Positions 37,067-46,560 of a stretch of DNA of 64,000 nucleotides are shown here, piece after piece. The stretch covers positions 3,410,001 to 3,474,000 of the forward strand of contig CP143430.1 in the NCBI GenBank assembly GCA_039636795.1, given 5' to 3'. Source of the DNA: Micrococcaceae bacterium Sec5.1. Lineage in GTDB: Bacteria > Actinomycetota > Actinomycetes > Actinomycetales > Micrococcaceae. Made by a program: the position numbers and the translations under genes. The first letter of the stretch is position 1, and every line of letters starts with the position of its first letter. The notes under the pieces are model-generated. The model searched no databases. It saw only the letters and a list, made by a program, of their open reading frames with translations, and had not been told where the DNA came from.

Positions 37067-37545
37067 ATGTGGCAACACTCCTGCCCCAGCGACGCCGCCA
37101 CATCCGGCGCCCAGTGGGGCAATTATTTGTCAAAACCCTCAGGCGTTGACAGAAGTCGGTAGTATTCCTTCCGGTTCGCACCATCATTGGGGTGCGGCAG
37201 CCCTGGAAGGCCGATGGCTTTGCTCTGAAACCCGTTGTTCTGCTGCCACAACCAGGTGCCGTCCATTGTCATGGCGGGCATGCGAAGGATCACGTGATCC
37301 AGGCAGGCCCTGCTCATGCTGGCGGTCTTGGGAACAAGTCACCGGACCGGATTCCGAATGTGGATCGGCTTCCGGCCATGTTCATTCTCTCACACCCCTG
37401 CACATTCGAAGCGTAGGAGACTGTGTCGCACGGTGGGGAAAGTGCCGCCACGAGCTGGGGACCACGTCCAGCCTCCGGCGTTACAATCCTCAGAAGAGCC
37501 GTTCCCGGACTGGCCGGGTCATTGTCGAAAAGGATTGCGTCCGCG
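37067..37545. other. Intergenic region between the RNase E/G gene and the VKOR gene
   Basis: A 64-codon minus-strand frame (37123-37317) and shorter plus-strand frames exist but lack ribosome-binding sites and recognisable similarity. The region probably holds divergent promoters and a long 5' leader for the RNase E/G gene, whose mRNA is autoregulated through its leader in other bacteria. Confidence 0.45.
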
Positions 37546-38241
37546 ATGCCAAGCACCGCCAGGGGAAACCTGGCCAATCAAGCCTCCACCCCCGCGGGTG
37601 GGAAGACCACCGAGCCTGGATTGCAGCGCGCGGCCCGGCCTGACTCCCTCGCCAAAGCAGTGGAAAACAAGCCATTTGCGTGGCTCCTGCTGATCACCGG
37701 CGTCGTCGGCTGGCTGGCTTCCGGGGCATTGGTCCTTGAGAAGCTGGCAGTGCTCAAAGACCCCAACCACATCACGCTCTGCGATGTGAATCCGTGGGTT
37801 TCCTGCGGAGCCGTGATGCAGACACCGCAAAGCTCCGTTTTCGGGTTCCCCAACATGTTCATCGGGATCGTTGCCTTTGCGGTGATCATCACCACTGCCA
37901 TGGGACTCCTGGCCGGGGCCAAGTATTCACGCAGCTACTGGCTGGGCTTGCAGGCAGGTGTAACCCTTGGATTCGTTTTTGTTGTGTGGTTGTGGTCTCA
38001 GGCCCTGTATGTCATCAACGTGCTGTGCCCGTACTGCATGGTGGTGTGGGCAGTCATGATTCCCATGTTCGTCTGGGTAACCATCCGCAACATCTCCCAT
38101 GGAGTCATCAAAGCCCCGCCAGCGCTGGCCAAGATCCTGGGTGACTCCGGATGGATCATTGTGGCACTGCTGTACGTAGCTGTGATCGCCACGATCTTCT
38201 TCGCCTTCATCCACGTCTTCGCCGGTACCTCGGGCTACTAA
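37546..38241 (+). CDS. Vitamin K epoxide reductase (VKOR) family membrane oxidoreductase
   Basis: The 231-residue product has four to five membrane helices and the VKOR cysteine set: loop cysteines 79 and 87 (CDVNPWVSC) and the active-site pair Cys161-Pro-Tyr-Cys164 next to the quinone. In actinobacteria VKOR re-oxidises DsbA-like proteins and so drives disulfide formation outside the membrane, in place of DsbB. The ATG at 37546 has AAAGGA 12 bases upstream; the first 40 residues are a polar cytoplasmic tail. No DsbA-type gene is adjacent. Confidence 0.93.
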   Translation: MPSTARGNLANQASTPAGGKTTEPGLQRAARPDSLAKAVENKPFAWLLLITGVVGWLASGALVLEKLAVLKDPNHITLCDVNPWVSCGAVMQTPQSSVFGFPNMFIGIVAFAVIITTAMGLLAGAKYSRSYWLGLQAGVTLGFVFVVWLWSQALYVINVLCPYCMVVWAVMIPMFVWVTIRNISHGVIKAPPALAKILGDSGWIIVALLYVAVIATIFFAFIHVFAGTSGY

Positions 38242-38251
38242 AACAACTCCG

Positions 38252-38308
38252 CGACATAACAGTTAAGGCCAATGTTCATGGTGAACATTGGCCTTAACTG
38301 TTATGTCG
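38252..38308. repeat. 27-bp perfect inverted repeat between VKOR and ndk
   Basis: Arms at 38252-38278 and 38282-38308 are perfectly complementary over 27 bp with only three bases between. The stem is of average GC (about 40%) and has no U-tract on either side, unlike the other terminators in this window. It lies between the convergent VKOR and ndk genes, so it may act as a bidirectional terminator or be a palindromic repeat element. Confidence 0.85.
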
Positions 38309-38320
38309 GCGAGGGCGTCG

Positions 38321-38740
38321 TTAGCCCGCGAACCAGATCTTGATCTCACGCTCGGCGGAGTCAACGGAGTCCGAGCCGTGCACGAGGTTCTGCTGGACTG
38401 CCAGGCCCCAGTCCCGGCCGAAGTCGCCTCGGATGGTGCCCGGCGTGGCAGTGGTGGGGTCGGTAGTGCCCGCCAAGGAGCGGAAGCCTTCGATCACGCG
38501 GTGGCCTTCGAAGACCGCGGCAATGACCGGGCCACTGAGCATGAATTCCACCAGTGGTTCGTAGAACGGCTTGCCTACGTGTTCTTCGTAGTGCTGCTCC
38601 AGCAGCTCGCGGGTCGCGTTGACCTTCTTCAGCTCAGCCAAGGCGTAGCCCTTGGCTTCGATCCGGGCGAGGATGCTTCCGCTGAGGTTGCGGGCGACGC
38701 CGTCGGGCTTGATCAGGACAAGGGTCCGTTCAATGCTCAC
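38321..38740 (-). CDS. ndk: Nucleoside diphosphate kinase
   Basis: Ndk moves phosphate between NTPs and NDPs through a phospho-histidine. The 139-residue product has Lys11 in LIKPDGVARN, the nucleotide loop, and the active-site His121 in NLVHGSDS. Length is typical. It lies 41 bases downstream of the DUF4233 gene, in the ileS-folC-DUF4233-ndk order common in actinobacteria. Confidence 0.98.
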   Translation of the reverse strand: MSIERTLVLIKPDGVARNLSGSILARIEAKGYALAELKKVNATRELLEQHYEEHVGKPFYEPLVEFMLSGPVIAAVFEGHRVIEGFRSLAGTTDPTTATPGTIRGDFGRDWGLAVQQNLVHGSDSVDSAEREIKIWFAG

Positions 38741-38781
38741 AGTTGCTCCAATGTGATGGGCGGGTGGGTTTCCCAGCCAGT

Positions 38782-39240
38782 TTACGGGGTTTCCGGACCT
38801 GCCTCGTCACTGTGCGTTGCATCCCATTCAGCCTGTTCCCGGTCCCGTTGAGCCACTTCACGGTCGATCCGCATCCCCGTCCGAATTCCGTACCACCAGC
38901 AGATGGCGAAGAGGACGCCCACGATGAACATCATGGGCTCGGCGATCCCAGTCAGGATCAACAGGAGCTGCAGCCCCCAGCCCAGGCCGATTCCCCAGGG
39001 CTTGGACAACACGGCACAGGCCAGAACGAGGACTACGCTGAGCGTGATGCCGACGCCCAGGATGATTCCAGGAGGCACTTCGCCACGCTTTAAGCCAAAG
39101 ACCACCAACGTGCCGAAGAAGGCAACGAAGGCTTCAAGCAACAGCACGGTGGAAGCGAACATCACCTTGGTGGACCGGCGCTTTTTGGGCATGCCGGGGC
39201 GCCATTCACGCTGAGCCTTGGTCAGCCTTGCCACGGTCAC
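38782..39240 (-). CDS. DUF4233 family membrane protein
   Basis: The 152-residue product has four membrane helices (about 27-48, 56-80, 84-96 and 98-115) between a basic N-terminus and an acidic tail. DUF4233 proteins are regularly encoded between folC and ndk in actinobacteria; function is unknown. The GTG start overlaps the folC stop as GTGA, implying coupled translation. Confidence 0.85.
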   Translation of the reverse strand: MTVARLTKAQREWRPGMPKKRRSTKVMFASTVLLLEAFVAFFGTLVVFGLKRGEVPPGIILGVGITLSVVLVLACAVLSKPWGIGLGWGLQLLLILTGIAEPMMFIVGVLFAICWWYGIRTGMRIDREVAQRDREQAEWDATHSDEAGPETP

Positions 39241-40598
39241 GCACCTTCCTTGCCAAGCAGTATGCGTGCCTCGGCCACCAGGGTGATGGAACCGGTGACA
39301 AGGACGCCGCCGGAAAGGTCATCATTGGACTCGGCGCGTTCAACGGCCCATTCCAGGGCATCATCAAGCTTCTCGGCGATGTGGACGTTGTCCTCGCCAA
39401 AGCCAAGATCGACGGCGAGTTCGGCCAGTTCCGCTGCAGGGACGGCCCGCAGCGAGTTGGACTGGGTGAAGCAGAACTCCTCGGCCAGGTCTCCGAGCTG
39501 CTCCTTCAGGGTCTTCAGGATCTCCTCGGCGTCCTTCTCCCGGAGTACTCCCACGACCACCACGAGCTTGCCGAAGCTGAACGCCTCATGGATGGCCTCC
39601 GCAGAGACGCGGATCCCTTCGGGGTTGTGGGCGGCATCCACCACGATGGTCGGTGCTGTCCGCACCACTTCCAGGCGGCCGGGGGACGTCACATTGCCGA
39701 AGGCTTCTTTCAGGACATCTATATCGAGCTCTTTCTCTCCTCCACCGAAGAACGCCTCCAATGCCGCTACAGCAACGGCCGCATTCTCTGCCTGATGCGC
39801 ACCATGCAGAGGCAGCAGGAGGTCCTCGTAGCGACCCGCCAGGCCTTGGACAGTCAGCACTTGTCCGCCCACCGCAACGCTGCGCGACTCCACACCAAAC
39901 TCAACACCCTCGAAGCGGAACGGGACGTCCACCTCGCGGGCCTTTTCCAGCAGGACCTGGGCAGCGTCCACCGGCTGGGCAGCGCTCACCAGGAAACCAC
40001 CCGGTTTGATGATCCCGGCCTTCTCATAGGCGATGTCCTCGGTGGTGTCGCCCAGGAGATCAGTGTGGTCCAGGGAGATCGGCGTGATGACAGAGACTTG
40101 GCCATCGCCCACATTGGTGGCATCCGTAATGCCGCCGAGGCCAACTTCCATGACCGCCACATCCACCGGCTGGTCAGCGAAAATCGCGAAGCCAAGGATC
40201 GTCACGCACTCAAAGTATGTGAGCCGGGGCTGGTTCTCAGCTATGAGCTCGTTGTCCACGATTTCCAGATACGGACGGATCTCGTCCCAGATCCGAACAA
40301 ACGTCGCATCTGATACGGGCTCACCATCAATGCTGATGCGCTCGGTGACTTTTGAAAGGTGCGGGCTGGTGTAACGGCCTGTGCTCAACCCGTGTGCACG
40401 AAGCCCGGCCTCAATCATGCGGGCCGTGGAGGTCTTGCCGTTGGTTCCCGTGATGTGGATGATCGGGAAAGCCTTGTTGGGCTCCCCCAGCACGTCCATG
40501 GCCCTGAAAAGCGGTGCCAACCGGGGTTCCATCTTGTTTTCAGGTGCACGGCCAAGAAGTTCGGCGTACACACTTTCCACTGAGAATTCGTCAGTCAT
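39237..40598 (-). CDS. folC: Bifunctional dihydrofolate synthase / folylpolyglutamate synthase FolC
   Basis: FolC adds glutamate to dihydropteroate and then lengthens the polyglutamate tail of folates. The 453-residue product has the Mur-ligase-type P-loop ITGTNGKTST (about 50-59), the SIDGEPVSD and GGITDATNV folate-site segments, and DAAHNPEG in the C-terminal domain. It begins three bases after the ileS stop. Polyglutamylated folate is also the MetE substrate made elsewhere in this window. Confidence 0.96.
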   Translation of the reverse strand: MTDEFSVESVYAELLGRAPENKMEPRLAPLFRAMDVLGEPNKAFPIIHITGTNGKTSTARMIEAGLRAHGLSTGRYTSPHLSKVTERISIDGEPVSDATFVRIWDEIRPYLEIVDNELIAENQPRLTYFECVTILGFAIFADQPVDVAVMEVGLGGITDATNVGDGQVSVITPISLDHTDLLGDTTEDIAYEKAGIIKPGGFLVSAAQPVDAAQVLLEKAREVDVPFRFEGVEFGVESRSVAVGGQVLTVQGLAGRYEDLLLPLHGAHQAENAAVAVAALEAFFGGGEKELDIDVLKEAFGNVTSPGRLEVVRTAPTIVVDAAHNPEGIRVSAEAIHEAFSFGKLVVVVGVLREKDAEEILKTLKEQLGDLAEEFCFTQSNSLRAVPAAELAELAVDLGFGEDNVHIAEKLDDALEWAVERAESNDDLSGGVLVTGSITLVAEARILLGKEGA

Positions 40599-40601
40599 GA
40601 T

Positions 40602-43600
40602 TCAGGCCCCTGCCTTTGCTACGGTGACGCGCGGTTCCTCGGCGCTGGAGAGAAGGACTTCCAATTCCAGGGACAGCGTCTCGGTCTTGACGAGCTCGGC
40701 GTTGGCTTCCAAGGCATCAACAACGTCCTGCTGTGCCTGGACAGACGTGCGGATGCGGTCGCTGACATTCAGTCCAGCATCCTTGCGTGCTTGCTGGATG
40801 GAACGAACCATGTCACGGGCAAGTCCTTCCGCAGCAAGCTCAGGAGTGACTTCGGTGTTCAGGACGACGAATCCCCCGCCCGGCAGCACCGAGACGGCCT
40901 TCCGGGCGGCAGCACCGCCGTCGGACGTTTCTCCTACCACAGTCTCCAGGCTGTATTCATGCGGCTCAAGCTCGAGTCCCCCGGCCACCACCGCGCCAGA
41001 ATCGTTCACGGACCAGTCGCCTGACTTGGACCCCTTGATGGCCTGCTGCACGTTCTTGCCCAGGCGCGGACCAGCAGCCCGGGCGTTGACCACCAGTTTC
41101 TGCTCAATGCCGAACTCCTCCGGCGAAGCCGAAGCAGCGTCCAACAAGCGGACGGAGCGAAGGTTCAGTTCATCAGCGACGACGGCGGCGAAGCCTTCCA
41201 GCGCATCTGCACCAGGTGCCACCACAGTCAGTTCCTGGAGCGGCAGGCGGACCCGCAGGTTAGCGGCCTTGCGCAGGCTCGAACCGGTGGAGCAGATCTG
41301 CTGCACGCGGTCCATTGCTTCAACCAGTTGCGGGTTGGACGGGAACAGCGAAGCATCAGGCCAGTCAGCCAGGTGCACAGAGCGGCCGCCTGTCAGCCCG
41401 CGCCAGATCTCCTCGGTCACCAGCGGCAGCAAGGAAGCCGAAACGCGGCACACAGCTTCGAGGGCGGTGTACAAGGCGTCAAAGGCATCAACATTCTCGT
41501 CGAAGAAGCGCTGGCGGCTGCGACGAACGTACCAGTTGGTGAGCATATCCAGGTAGCTGCGCAGTTCATCGCAGGCCCCGGAGATGTCGTAGCTGTCCAG
41601 GCTGGCAGTGATGTTCCGGACCAGGTCTCCTGTGTTGGCCAGGAGGTATTGGTCCAGGGTGTCGGAGTAGCCGTCGTAGCGCAGCTTCGCCTCGTAGCCC
41701 GAACCGCCGTTGGCAGCGTTCGTGTAGAGGGTAAAGAAGCTGTAAACATTCCACAGCGGCAGTATGACCTGGCGAACGCCGTCGCGGATGCCCTGCTCGG
41801 TGACCACCAGGTTGCCGCCGCGAAGAATCGGGCTGGACATGAGGAACCAGCGCATGGCGTCGGAGCCGTCACGGTCCAGGACCTCGGAAACGTCCGGATA
41901 GTTCCGCAGGCTCTTGGACATTTTTTGGCCGTCGGAGCCCAACACGATGCCGTGGCTGATGACGTTGCGGAAAGCGGGACGGTCAAACAGCGCCGTGGAC
42001 AGGATGTGAAGCATGTAGAACCAGCCGCGGGTCTGGCCGATGTACTCCACGATGAAGTCCGCAGGGTTGTGGGTGTCGAACCATTCCTCGTTCTGGAACG
42101 GGTAGTGCACCTGGCCGTATGGCATGGAACCGGAATCGAACCAGACGTCCAGGACATCTTCGACGCGGCGCATGGTGGATTGCCCCTCAGCCGGCGTACG
42201 GGGGTCGTCCGGGTTGGGGCGCGTCAGCTCATCGATGAAGGGCCTGTGCAGGTCCACTTGACCTTCGTTGTTCACCGGCAGTCGGCCGAAGTCCGCCTCA
42301 ATGTCAGCGAGCGAGCCGTAAACGTCCGTACGCGGGTACTCGGGATCATCGGACTGCCACACGGGAATCGGCGAACCCCAGTAGCGGTTACGGCTGATCG
42401 ACCAGTCGCGGGCGTTGTCCAGCCATTTGCCGAACTGGCCATCCTTGACGTTGCCCGGGATCCAGTTGATCTCCTGGTTCAGCTCGGACATGCGGTCCTT
42501 GAACTTGGTGACCTCGACGTACCAGGACGATACGGCCCGGTAGATCAGCGGGTTCCGGCAACGCCAGCAGTGCGGGTAGCTGTGCTCGTAGCTGGCCTGG
42601 CGGACCAGGCGGCCGTCCGCGCGGAGGACCTGGGTGATGGGCTTGTTCGCATCAAAGACCTGCAGTCCCACGATGGAGGCCAGTTCTCCGTGCGCAAACA
42701 ACGGCAGGAACTTCGCGCCCTCGTCCACGGACAGGACAACGGGAATGCCGGCGTCTTCACAGACCTTCTGGTCATCCTCACCATAGGCCGGGGCCTGGTG
42801 GACAATGCCCGTACCGTCAGTGGTAGTCACGTAGTCAGCTACGAGGAAGCGCCAGGCGTTCTGGGTGCCGTACTTCTCGGCATCGGCGAAGTCGTTCCAC
42901 AACGGCTCGTACTCAAGGCCCGCCAACTCGGCGCCTGTGTGCTTGGAAACAACGGCAGCAGTTGCGGCCTCTGCGTCGTCGTACCCCAAATCCTTGGCGT
43001 AGGTCCCCACGAGGTCATCGGCCAGCAGGAAGCTGCCCGAGACCGGCGCTTCTGCAGAAGCAGCCTTGACGCCATTCGGACCGGCGGGCACGACGGCGTA
43101 AGAAATCCCAGGCCCGACGGCGAGCGCCAGGTTGGTGGGCAGCGTCCAGGGCGTGGTGGTCCAGGCCAGCGCCTGGACGCCTGCGAGCGCCTGTGAGAGT
43201 TCAGACGAACCCGCCTTGATGGGGAACGTCACCGTGACGGTCTGGTCCTGGCGGTTCTTGTAGACGTCGTCGTCCATGCGGAGTTCATGGTTGGAGAGCG
43301 GGGTCTCGTCCTTCCAGCAGTACGGGAGCACGCGGTACCCGTTATAGGTGAGGCCCTTCTCATGCAACTGCTTGAAGGCCCACAGCACTGATTCCATGTA
43401 CTCGACGTTGAGTGTCTTGTAATCGTTGTCGAAGTCCACCCAGCGCGCCTGGCGGGTGACGTAGGCCTTCCATTCGTTGGCGTACTTCATCACGGAGGCG
43501 CGGCAGGCGTCGTTGAATTTATCGATGCCCATGGCTTCGATCTGGGTCTTGTCAGTCATGCCCAGCTGCTTCATGGCTTCCAATTCAGCGGGGAGCCCGT

Positions 43601-43910
43601 GGGTGTCCCAGCCGAAGCGGCGTTCCACGCGCTTTCCGCGCTGCGTTTGGTAGCGCCCTACAAGGTCTTTGGCGTAACCCGTGAGGAGGTGGCCGTAGTG
43701 CGGGAGGCCGTTGGCGAAGGGAGGGCCATCGTAGAAGACGAATTCGTTGCTGCCGTCTTTGCCTGCATCACGCTGGTCGATGCTTGCCTGGAAGGTGCCG
43801 TCTTCATCCCAGTACTTGAGGATGCGCTCTTCGATTTCCGGGAACTTCACGGAAGCGGACACGCCGTGCGTGCCTGAAGGAGACGCTGAGGCCTTGGGGT
43901 AGTGGGTCAT
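40602..43910 (-). CDS. ileS: Isoleucyl-tRNA synthetase
   Basis: The 1102-residue product is a class I synthetase with the HIGH-type motif [11 protein letters not shown], the KMSKS loop, a CP1 editing domain and a long C-terminal anticodon region. The HYGH form and the length place it in the IleS2 group, like eukaryotic and mupirocin-tolerant bacterial enzymes, rather than the E. coli type. The ATG at 43910 has AGGAT upstream; the longer frame runs through the T-box leader and is not coding. Controlled by the T-box just upstream. Confidence 0.97.
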   Translation of the reverse strand: MTHYPKASASPSGTHGVSASVKFPEIEERILKYWDEDGTFQASIDQRDAGKDGSNEFVFYDGPPFANGLPHYGHLLTGYAKDLVGRYQTQRGKRVERRFGWDTHGLPAELEAMKQLGMTDKTQIEAMGIDKFNDACRASVMKYANEWKAYVTRQARWVDFDNDYKTLNVEYMESVLWAFKQLHEKGLTYNGYRVLPYCWKDETPLSNHELRMDDDVYKNRQDQTVTVTFPIKAGSSELSQALAGVQALAWTTTPWTLPTNLALAVGPGISYAVVPAGPNGVKAASAEAPVSGSFLLADDLVGTYAKDLGYDDAEAATAAVVSKHTGAELAGLEYEPLWNDFADAEKYGTQNAWRFLVADYVTTTDGTGIVHQAPAYGEDDQKVCEDAGIPVVLSVDEGAKFLPLFAHGELASIVGLQVFDANKPITQVLRADGRLVRQASYEHSYPHCWRCRNPLIYRAVSSWYVEVTKFKDRMSELNQEINWIPGNVKDGQFGKWLDNARDWSISRNRYWGSPIPVWQSDDPEYPRTDVYGSLADIEADFGRLPVNNEGQVDLHRPFIDELTRPNPDDPRTPAEGQSTMRRVEDVLDVWFDSGSMPYGQVHYPFQNEEWFDTHNPADFIVEYIGQTRGWFYMLHILSTALFDRPAFRNVISHGIVLGSDGQKMSKSLRNYPDVSEVLDRDGSDAMRWFLMSSPILRGGNLVVTEQGIRDGVRQVILPLWNVYSFFTLYTNAANGGSGYEAKLRYDGYSDTLDQYLLANTGDLVRNITASLDSYDISGACDELRSYLDMLTNWYVRRSRQRFFDENVDAFDALYTALEAVCRVSASLLPLVTEEIWRGLTGGRSVHLADWPDASLFPSNPQLVEAMDRVQQICSTGSSLRKAANLRVRLPLQELTVVAPGADALEGFAAVVADELNLRSVRLLDAASASPEEFGIEQKLVVNARAAGPRLGKNVQQAIKGSKSGDWSVNDSGAVVAGGLELEPHEYSLETVVGETSDGGAAARKAVSVLPGGGFVVLNTEVTPELAAEGLARDMVRSIQQARKDAGLNVSDRIRTSVQAQQDVVDALEANAELVKTETLSLELEVLLSSAEEPRVTVAKAGA

Positions 43911-44165
43911 CTCATATCCTGTGATAGCTGGTTGACTGTCAGGATGCGAGGACGGCTTCAGTGTTTGCTGTTGCCGCGGTACCACCTCACTTACCGATAC
44001 CTTGGCGCCCCTTGGTGCGGGAAACTTCCGGTTCCGGCCTCTCATTACTGCTGTGACGGGCTTACCCGTCCGGTTCTACTGGGCGCTTGGCACCTTTGCG
44101 GTGGTCAGTGCTGTTCTTCCGGAAGCTCACCGGTGATGGCCGGGTCAACGCTGGTCTCCCAAGTC
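43911..44165 (-). promoter_or_regulatory. T-box riboswitch (isoleucine, translational type) of ileS
   Basis: On the minus strand a compact stem I with CCGGCCATCACCGG presents ATC as specifier codon. The T-box AGGTGGTACCGCGG (about 43973-43986) follows and then CGTCCTCGCATCC. ATCCTG (43940-43945) can pair with CAGGAT (43916-43921), which contains the ileS ribosome-binding site. Uncharged tRNA-Ile should stabilise the antisequestrator and free the site; no U-tract terminator is present. Confidence 0.93.
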
Positions 44166-44252
44166 TAGCGGCAGGAGAGCCCGGTGCTCCACTCGCAGGA
44201 TCATCCTTCGGGTGGATAAGCTGGATGCCCTCGGCTGCATAGACTCGACACC

Positions 44253-45323
44253 ATGACCAACCCCGCCCCTGTCCTTCCGGCCGCACGCCCGGTAAAACGC
44301 TGGTTGGGTGGCCAGGCATCCCCTATATGGTCGGTCCTGGCTCTGCTCTTGGCGTTGCCGGTGGCAGGAATGTCCTTGTTCAGGGCGGTCGCCACGGAGT
44401 GGCCGCTGGTGGTTGTTCAATTGTTGTCGTTCACCCCGTGGATGGCGCTGCCCTCGGCCCTGGCGATGGTCCTTGCGTTGGCGGGGCGTCGCCTGTGGGT
44501 CATCATCACGACGGCGGCCCTGCTGGCTCTCCAGCTGTTCTGGCTGTTTCCGCTTGACGGCGGAAGGGAAACCGTTCCTGCCGGGACCGCGACTGTTTCC
44601 CTGAAGGTAATGAGCCTCAACACTGAATACGGTGAGGCTGACGCAAGTGCCATCGTGAAGCTGGTTCGAGACAACGGGGTCCAACTCTTGACCCTCCAGG
44701 AGCATACTCAAGGGCTGGAAGACCGCCTACGGTCCGAAGGCTTGGAGTCAATACTGCCGAACCTTGTCAGTGAACCCAACGACGACGCTTCCGGTGGCGC
44801 CGTGTATTCCGTGTTTCCTTTGCAGCCGGAGGGACTTCTGCCTGATACACCGTTCCGGATGGACGTCACGCGGGTCCTCATCACGGATCCCGTCAGCATC
44901 ACCGATCCGGGCAGCTCCAAGGCCACGTTGAACCTCACGAACGTTCATGCTCTGCCCCCGGTTGATGAGCGGATCCAGCAGTGGCGCAGCGACCTCGTCC
45001 AGGTTACCCGACAGGCCTCCCGTCCGGGACATCACCTGCTGATGGGCGACTACAACTCCACCTACGATCACTCCGAGTTCCGGGCCTTGCTCGACCCCGC
45101 GCTGGGCGGTGGACAGGACGGCAAAAAGCTCGTCGACGTCGGAACAGCCTCCGGCGGGCGGTTCTCTCCCACTTGGCCAATGGAGGGACCACCTCTTCCG
45201 GGAATCGTGATCGACCATATGGTTACCTCGCCCCGGATCAGCAGCAGCGGCTACGGAGTCCACCAGGTTTCCGGTTCTGACCATGCCGCCATTGTGGCAA
45301 CGCTGATTATTCCCGCCAGCTAG
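44253..45323 (+). CDS. Membrane-anchored endonuclease/exonuclease/phosphatase (EEP) family protein
   Basis: The 356-residue product starts with three membrane helices (about 27-100), followed by an EEP domain with the metal and catalytic motifs MSLNTEYG, LQEH, MGDYN, IDHM and GSDHAA. Relatives cleave phosphodiesters in nucleic acids, phospholipids or inositol phosphates; the outward-facing catalytic domain suggests an extracellular substrate. It is a single-gene unit, divergent from ileS and convergent with the SDR gene. Confidence 0.9.
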   Translation: MTNPAPVLPAARPVKRWLGGQASPIWSVLALLLALPVAGMSLFRAVATEWPLVVVQLLSFTPWMALPSALAMVLALAGRRLWVIITTAALLALQLFWLFPLDGGRETVPAGTATVSLKVMSLNTEYGEADASAIVKLVRDNGVQLLTLQEHTQGLEDRLRSEGLESILPNLVSEPNDDASGGAVYSVFPLQPEGLLPDTPFRMDVTRVLITDPVSITDPGSSKATLNLTNVHALPPVDERIQQWRSDLVQVTRQASRPGHHLLMGDYNSTYDHSEFRALLDPALGGGQDGKKLVDVGTASGGRFSPTWPMEGPPLPGIVIDHMVTSPRISSSGYGVHQVSGSDHAAIVATLIIPAS

Positions 45324-45336
45324 TACGCCCCGTGCT

Positions 45337-46116
45337 TTAGCTGTCCTTGCGGATGAGCTTGTGGTTGGCCGCCTGCGCAACAGGGCGGATAACGATCTGG
45401 TCCAGGTTGATGTGGTGTGGCAGCGAGACTGCGTACTTGACGACGTCGGCCACATCCTCTGCCGTGAGGGGCTTTTCGACTCCGGCATAAACCTTGGCGG
45501 CTGCGTCCTTGTCGCCCAGCCGGTTGAGGGCAAATTCCTCAGTGTGGACCAGTCCCGGTGCTACCTCGATAACCCGGATGTTGTTACCCACTTCTTCCAG
45601 CCTCAGGGCGGTGGTGATCGCGTGCTGGGCAAACTTTGCCGCGTTGTATCCGGCGCCGCCTTCGTAAGCAGCCAGTCCGGCGGTGGATGTCAGGTTCAGG
45701 ACAGTTCCTTCCCCGTCCTCCCTCAACATCGGAAGGAATGCCCGGGTGATTTTCATGGTGCCCAGGACGTTGACCTGGTACATCCACTCCCAATCCTCAG
45801 TATCGGCGTTCGCGATCGTGTCGGCGCCCCGGGCACCGCCGGCAATGTTGATGAGGGTATCGGCTCCCCCGGCTTTGGAAACAGCCTGCAAAAGGGCTGC
45901 CACGTCGTCGTCGCTGGTGATGTCAGCCGCGAACGGAATGGCGCCGGTTTCGGCACCCAGCGCGCCCAACCGATCGGCTCTGCGGGCAACCGCAAAGACC
46001 TTCCAGCCTGTGGAGGCCAGCGCCCGCACCGTAGCCTCGCCAATGCCCGTGCTCGCGCCGGTTACTACTGCCGTTTTGTTCTGAACTGGATGAGCCATCT
46101 GTGCTGCCAAAGTCAT
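45337..46116 (-). CDS. Short-chain dehydrogenase/reductase (SDR)
   Basis: The 259-residue product is a classical SDR, with the NAD(P) motif TGASTGIGEATV, NIAGG (the NNAG-type motif), the catalytic Ser in LNLTSTAGL and the Tyr-Lys pair in YNAAKFA. It most resembles serine/3-hydroxy acid dehydrogenase (YdfG-like) members, but the substrate is not certain. A start at the internal ATG six codons later is equally possible. The DUF488 gene lies 22 bases downstream of nothing on the opposite side; the two may form one unit. Confidence 0.9.
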   Translation of the reverse strand: MTLAAQMAHPVQNKTAVVTGASTGIGEATVRALASTGWKVFAVARRADRLGALGAETGAIPFAADITSDDDVAALLQAVSKAGGADTLINIAGGARGADTIANADTEDWEWMYQVNVLGTMKITRAFLPMLREDGEGTVLNLTSTAGLAAYEGGAGYNAAKFAQHAITTALRLEEVGNNIRVIEVAPGLVHTEEFALNRLGDKDAAAKVYAGVEKPLTAEDVADVVKYAVSLPHHINLDQIVIRPVAQAANHKLIRKDS

Positions 46117-46138
46117 GGCACCACACTATCCGCAGGCC

Positions 46139-46510
46139 TCAAGCATCTGCTCGGCCGAGCAGGAAGTCGCGTAACACCGCGGCATGGTTGACCTGCGGAT
46201 CCCGTGCGGCATAAAGCAGGGTGACCCGCGGATTCGACGCCGCCAACTCCAGCAAGGTCTGAACTGCGGGATTTCCGTCCAACTCAGCCTCGTACTGCTG
46301 CCTGAAATCGGCGAATCGTTCCTGCATGTGGGCGAACCCGGTCCGCAACGGCGGCGATGGGGCAACGTCCTTGAGCCAAAGATCCAAGTGGGCCTTGTCC
46401 TTGGACACCCCGCGCGGCCAGAGACGGTCCACTAAAACCCGGAAGCCGTCGTCGTCAGCGGGTTCATCGTAGATGCGTTTGAGGACGAAAACGCTTTGAT
46501 GGCCAGCCAT
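46139..46510 (-). CDS. DUF488 family protein
   Basis: The 123-residue product has the family signature RVLVDRLWPRGVSK (about 24-37) and WLKDVAPSPPLR, and ends with VTLLYAARD. DUF488 proteins are small, common and of unknown function, some linked to nucleic acid or redox roles. The gene lies 22 bases upstream of the SDR gene on the same strand and is divergent from valS. Confidence 0.9.
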   Translation of the reverse strand: MAGHQSVFVLKRIYDEPADDDGFRVLVDRLWPRGVSKDKAHLDLWLKDVAPSPPLRTGFAHMQERFADFRQQYEAELDGNPAVQTLLELAASNPRVTLLYAARDPQVNHAAVLRDFLLGRADA

Positions 46511-46560
46511 GACGGCATGCTACGGCAAGCCGCCGGCCTGGGCCATGAAACAATTGACCC

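Noticed and set aside
37123..37317. 64-codon minus-strand frame upstream of the RNase E/G gene
   Set aside because: No ribosome-binding site, no family similarity recognised, and it occupies a likely promoter/leader region.
35628..37643. 671-codon plus-strand frame opposite the RNase E/G gene
   Set aside because: Ser/Arg/Ala-rich shadow of the repetitive charged arms of the RNase gene; it also runs over the true VKOR start in another frame.
41328..43196. 622-codon plus-strand frame opposite ileS
   Set aside because: Antisense shadow of ileS; composition typical of third-position GC bias.
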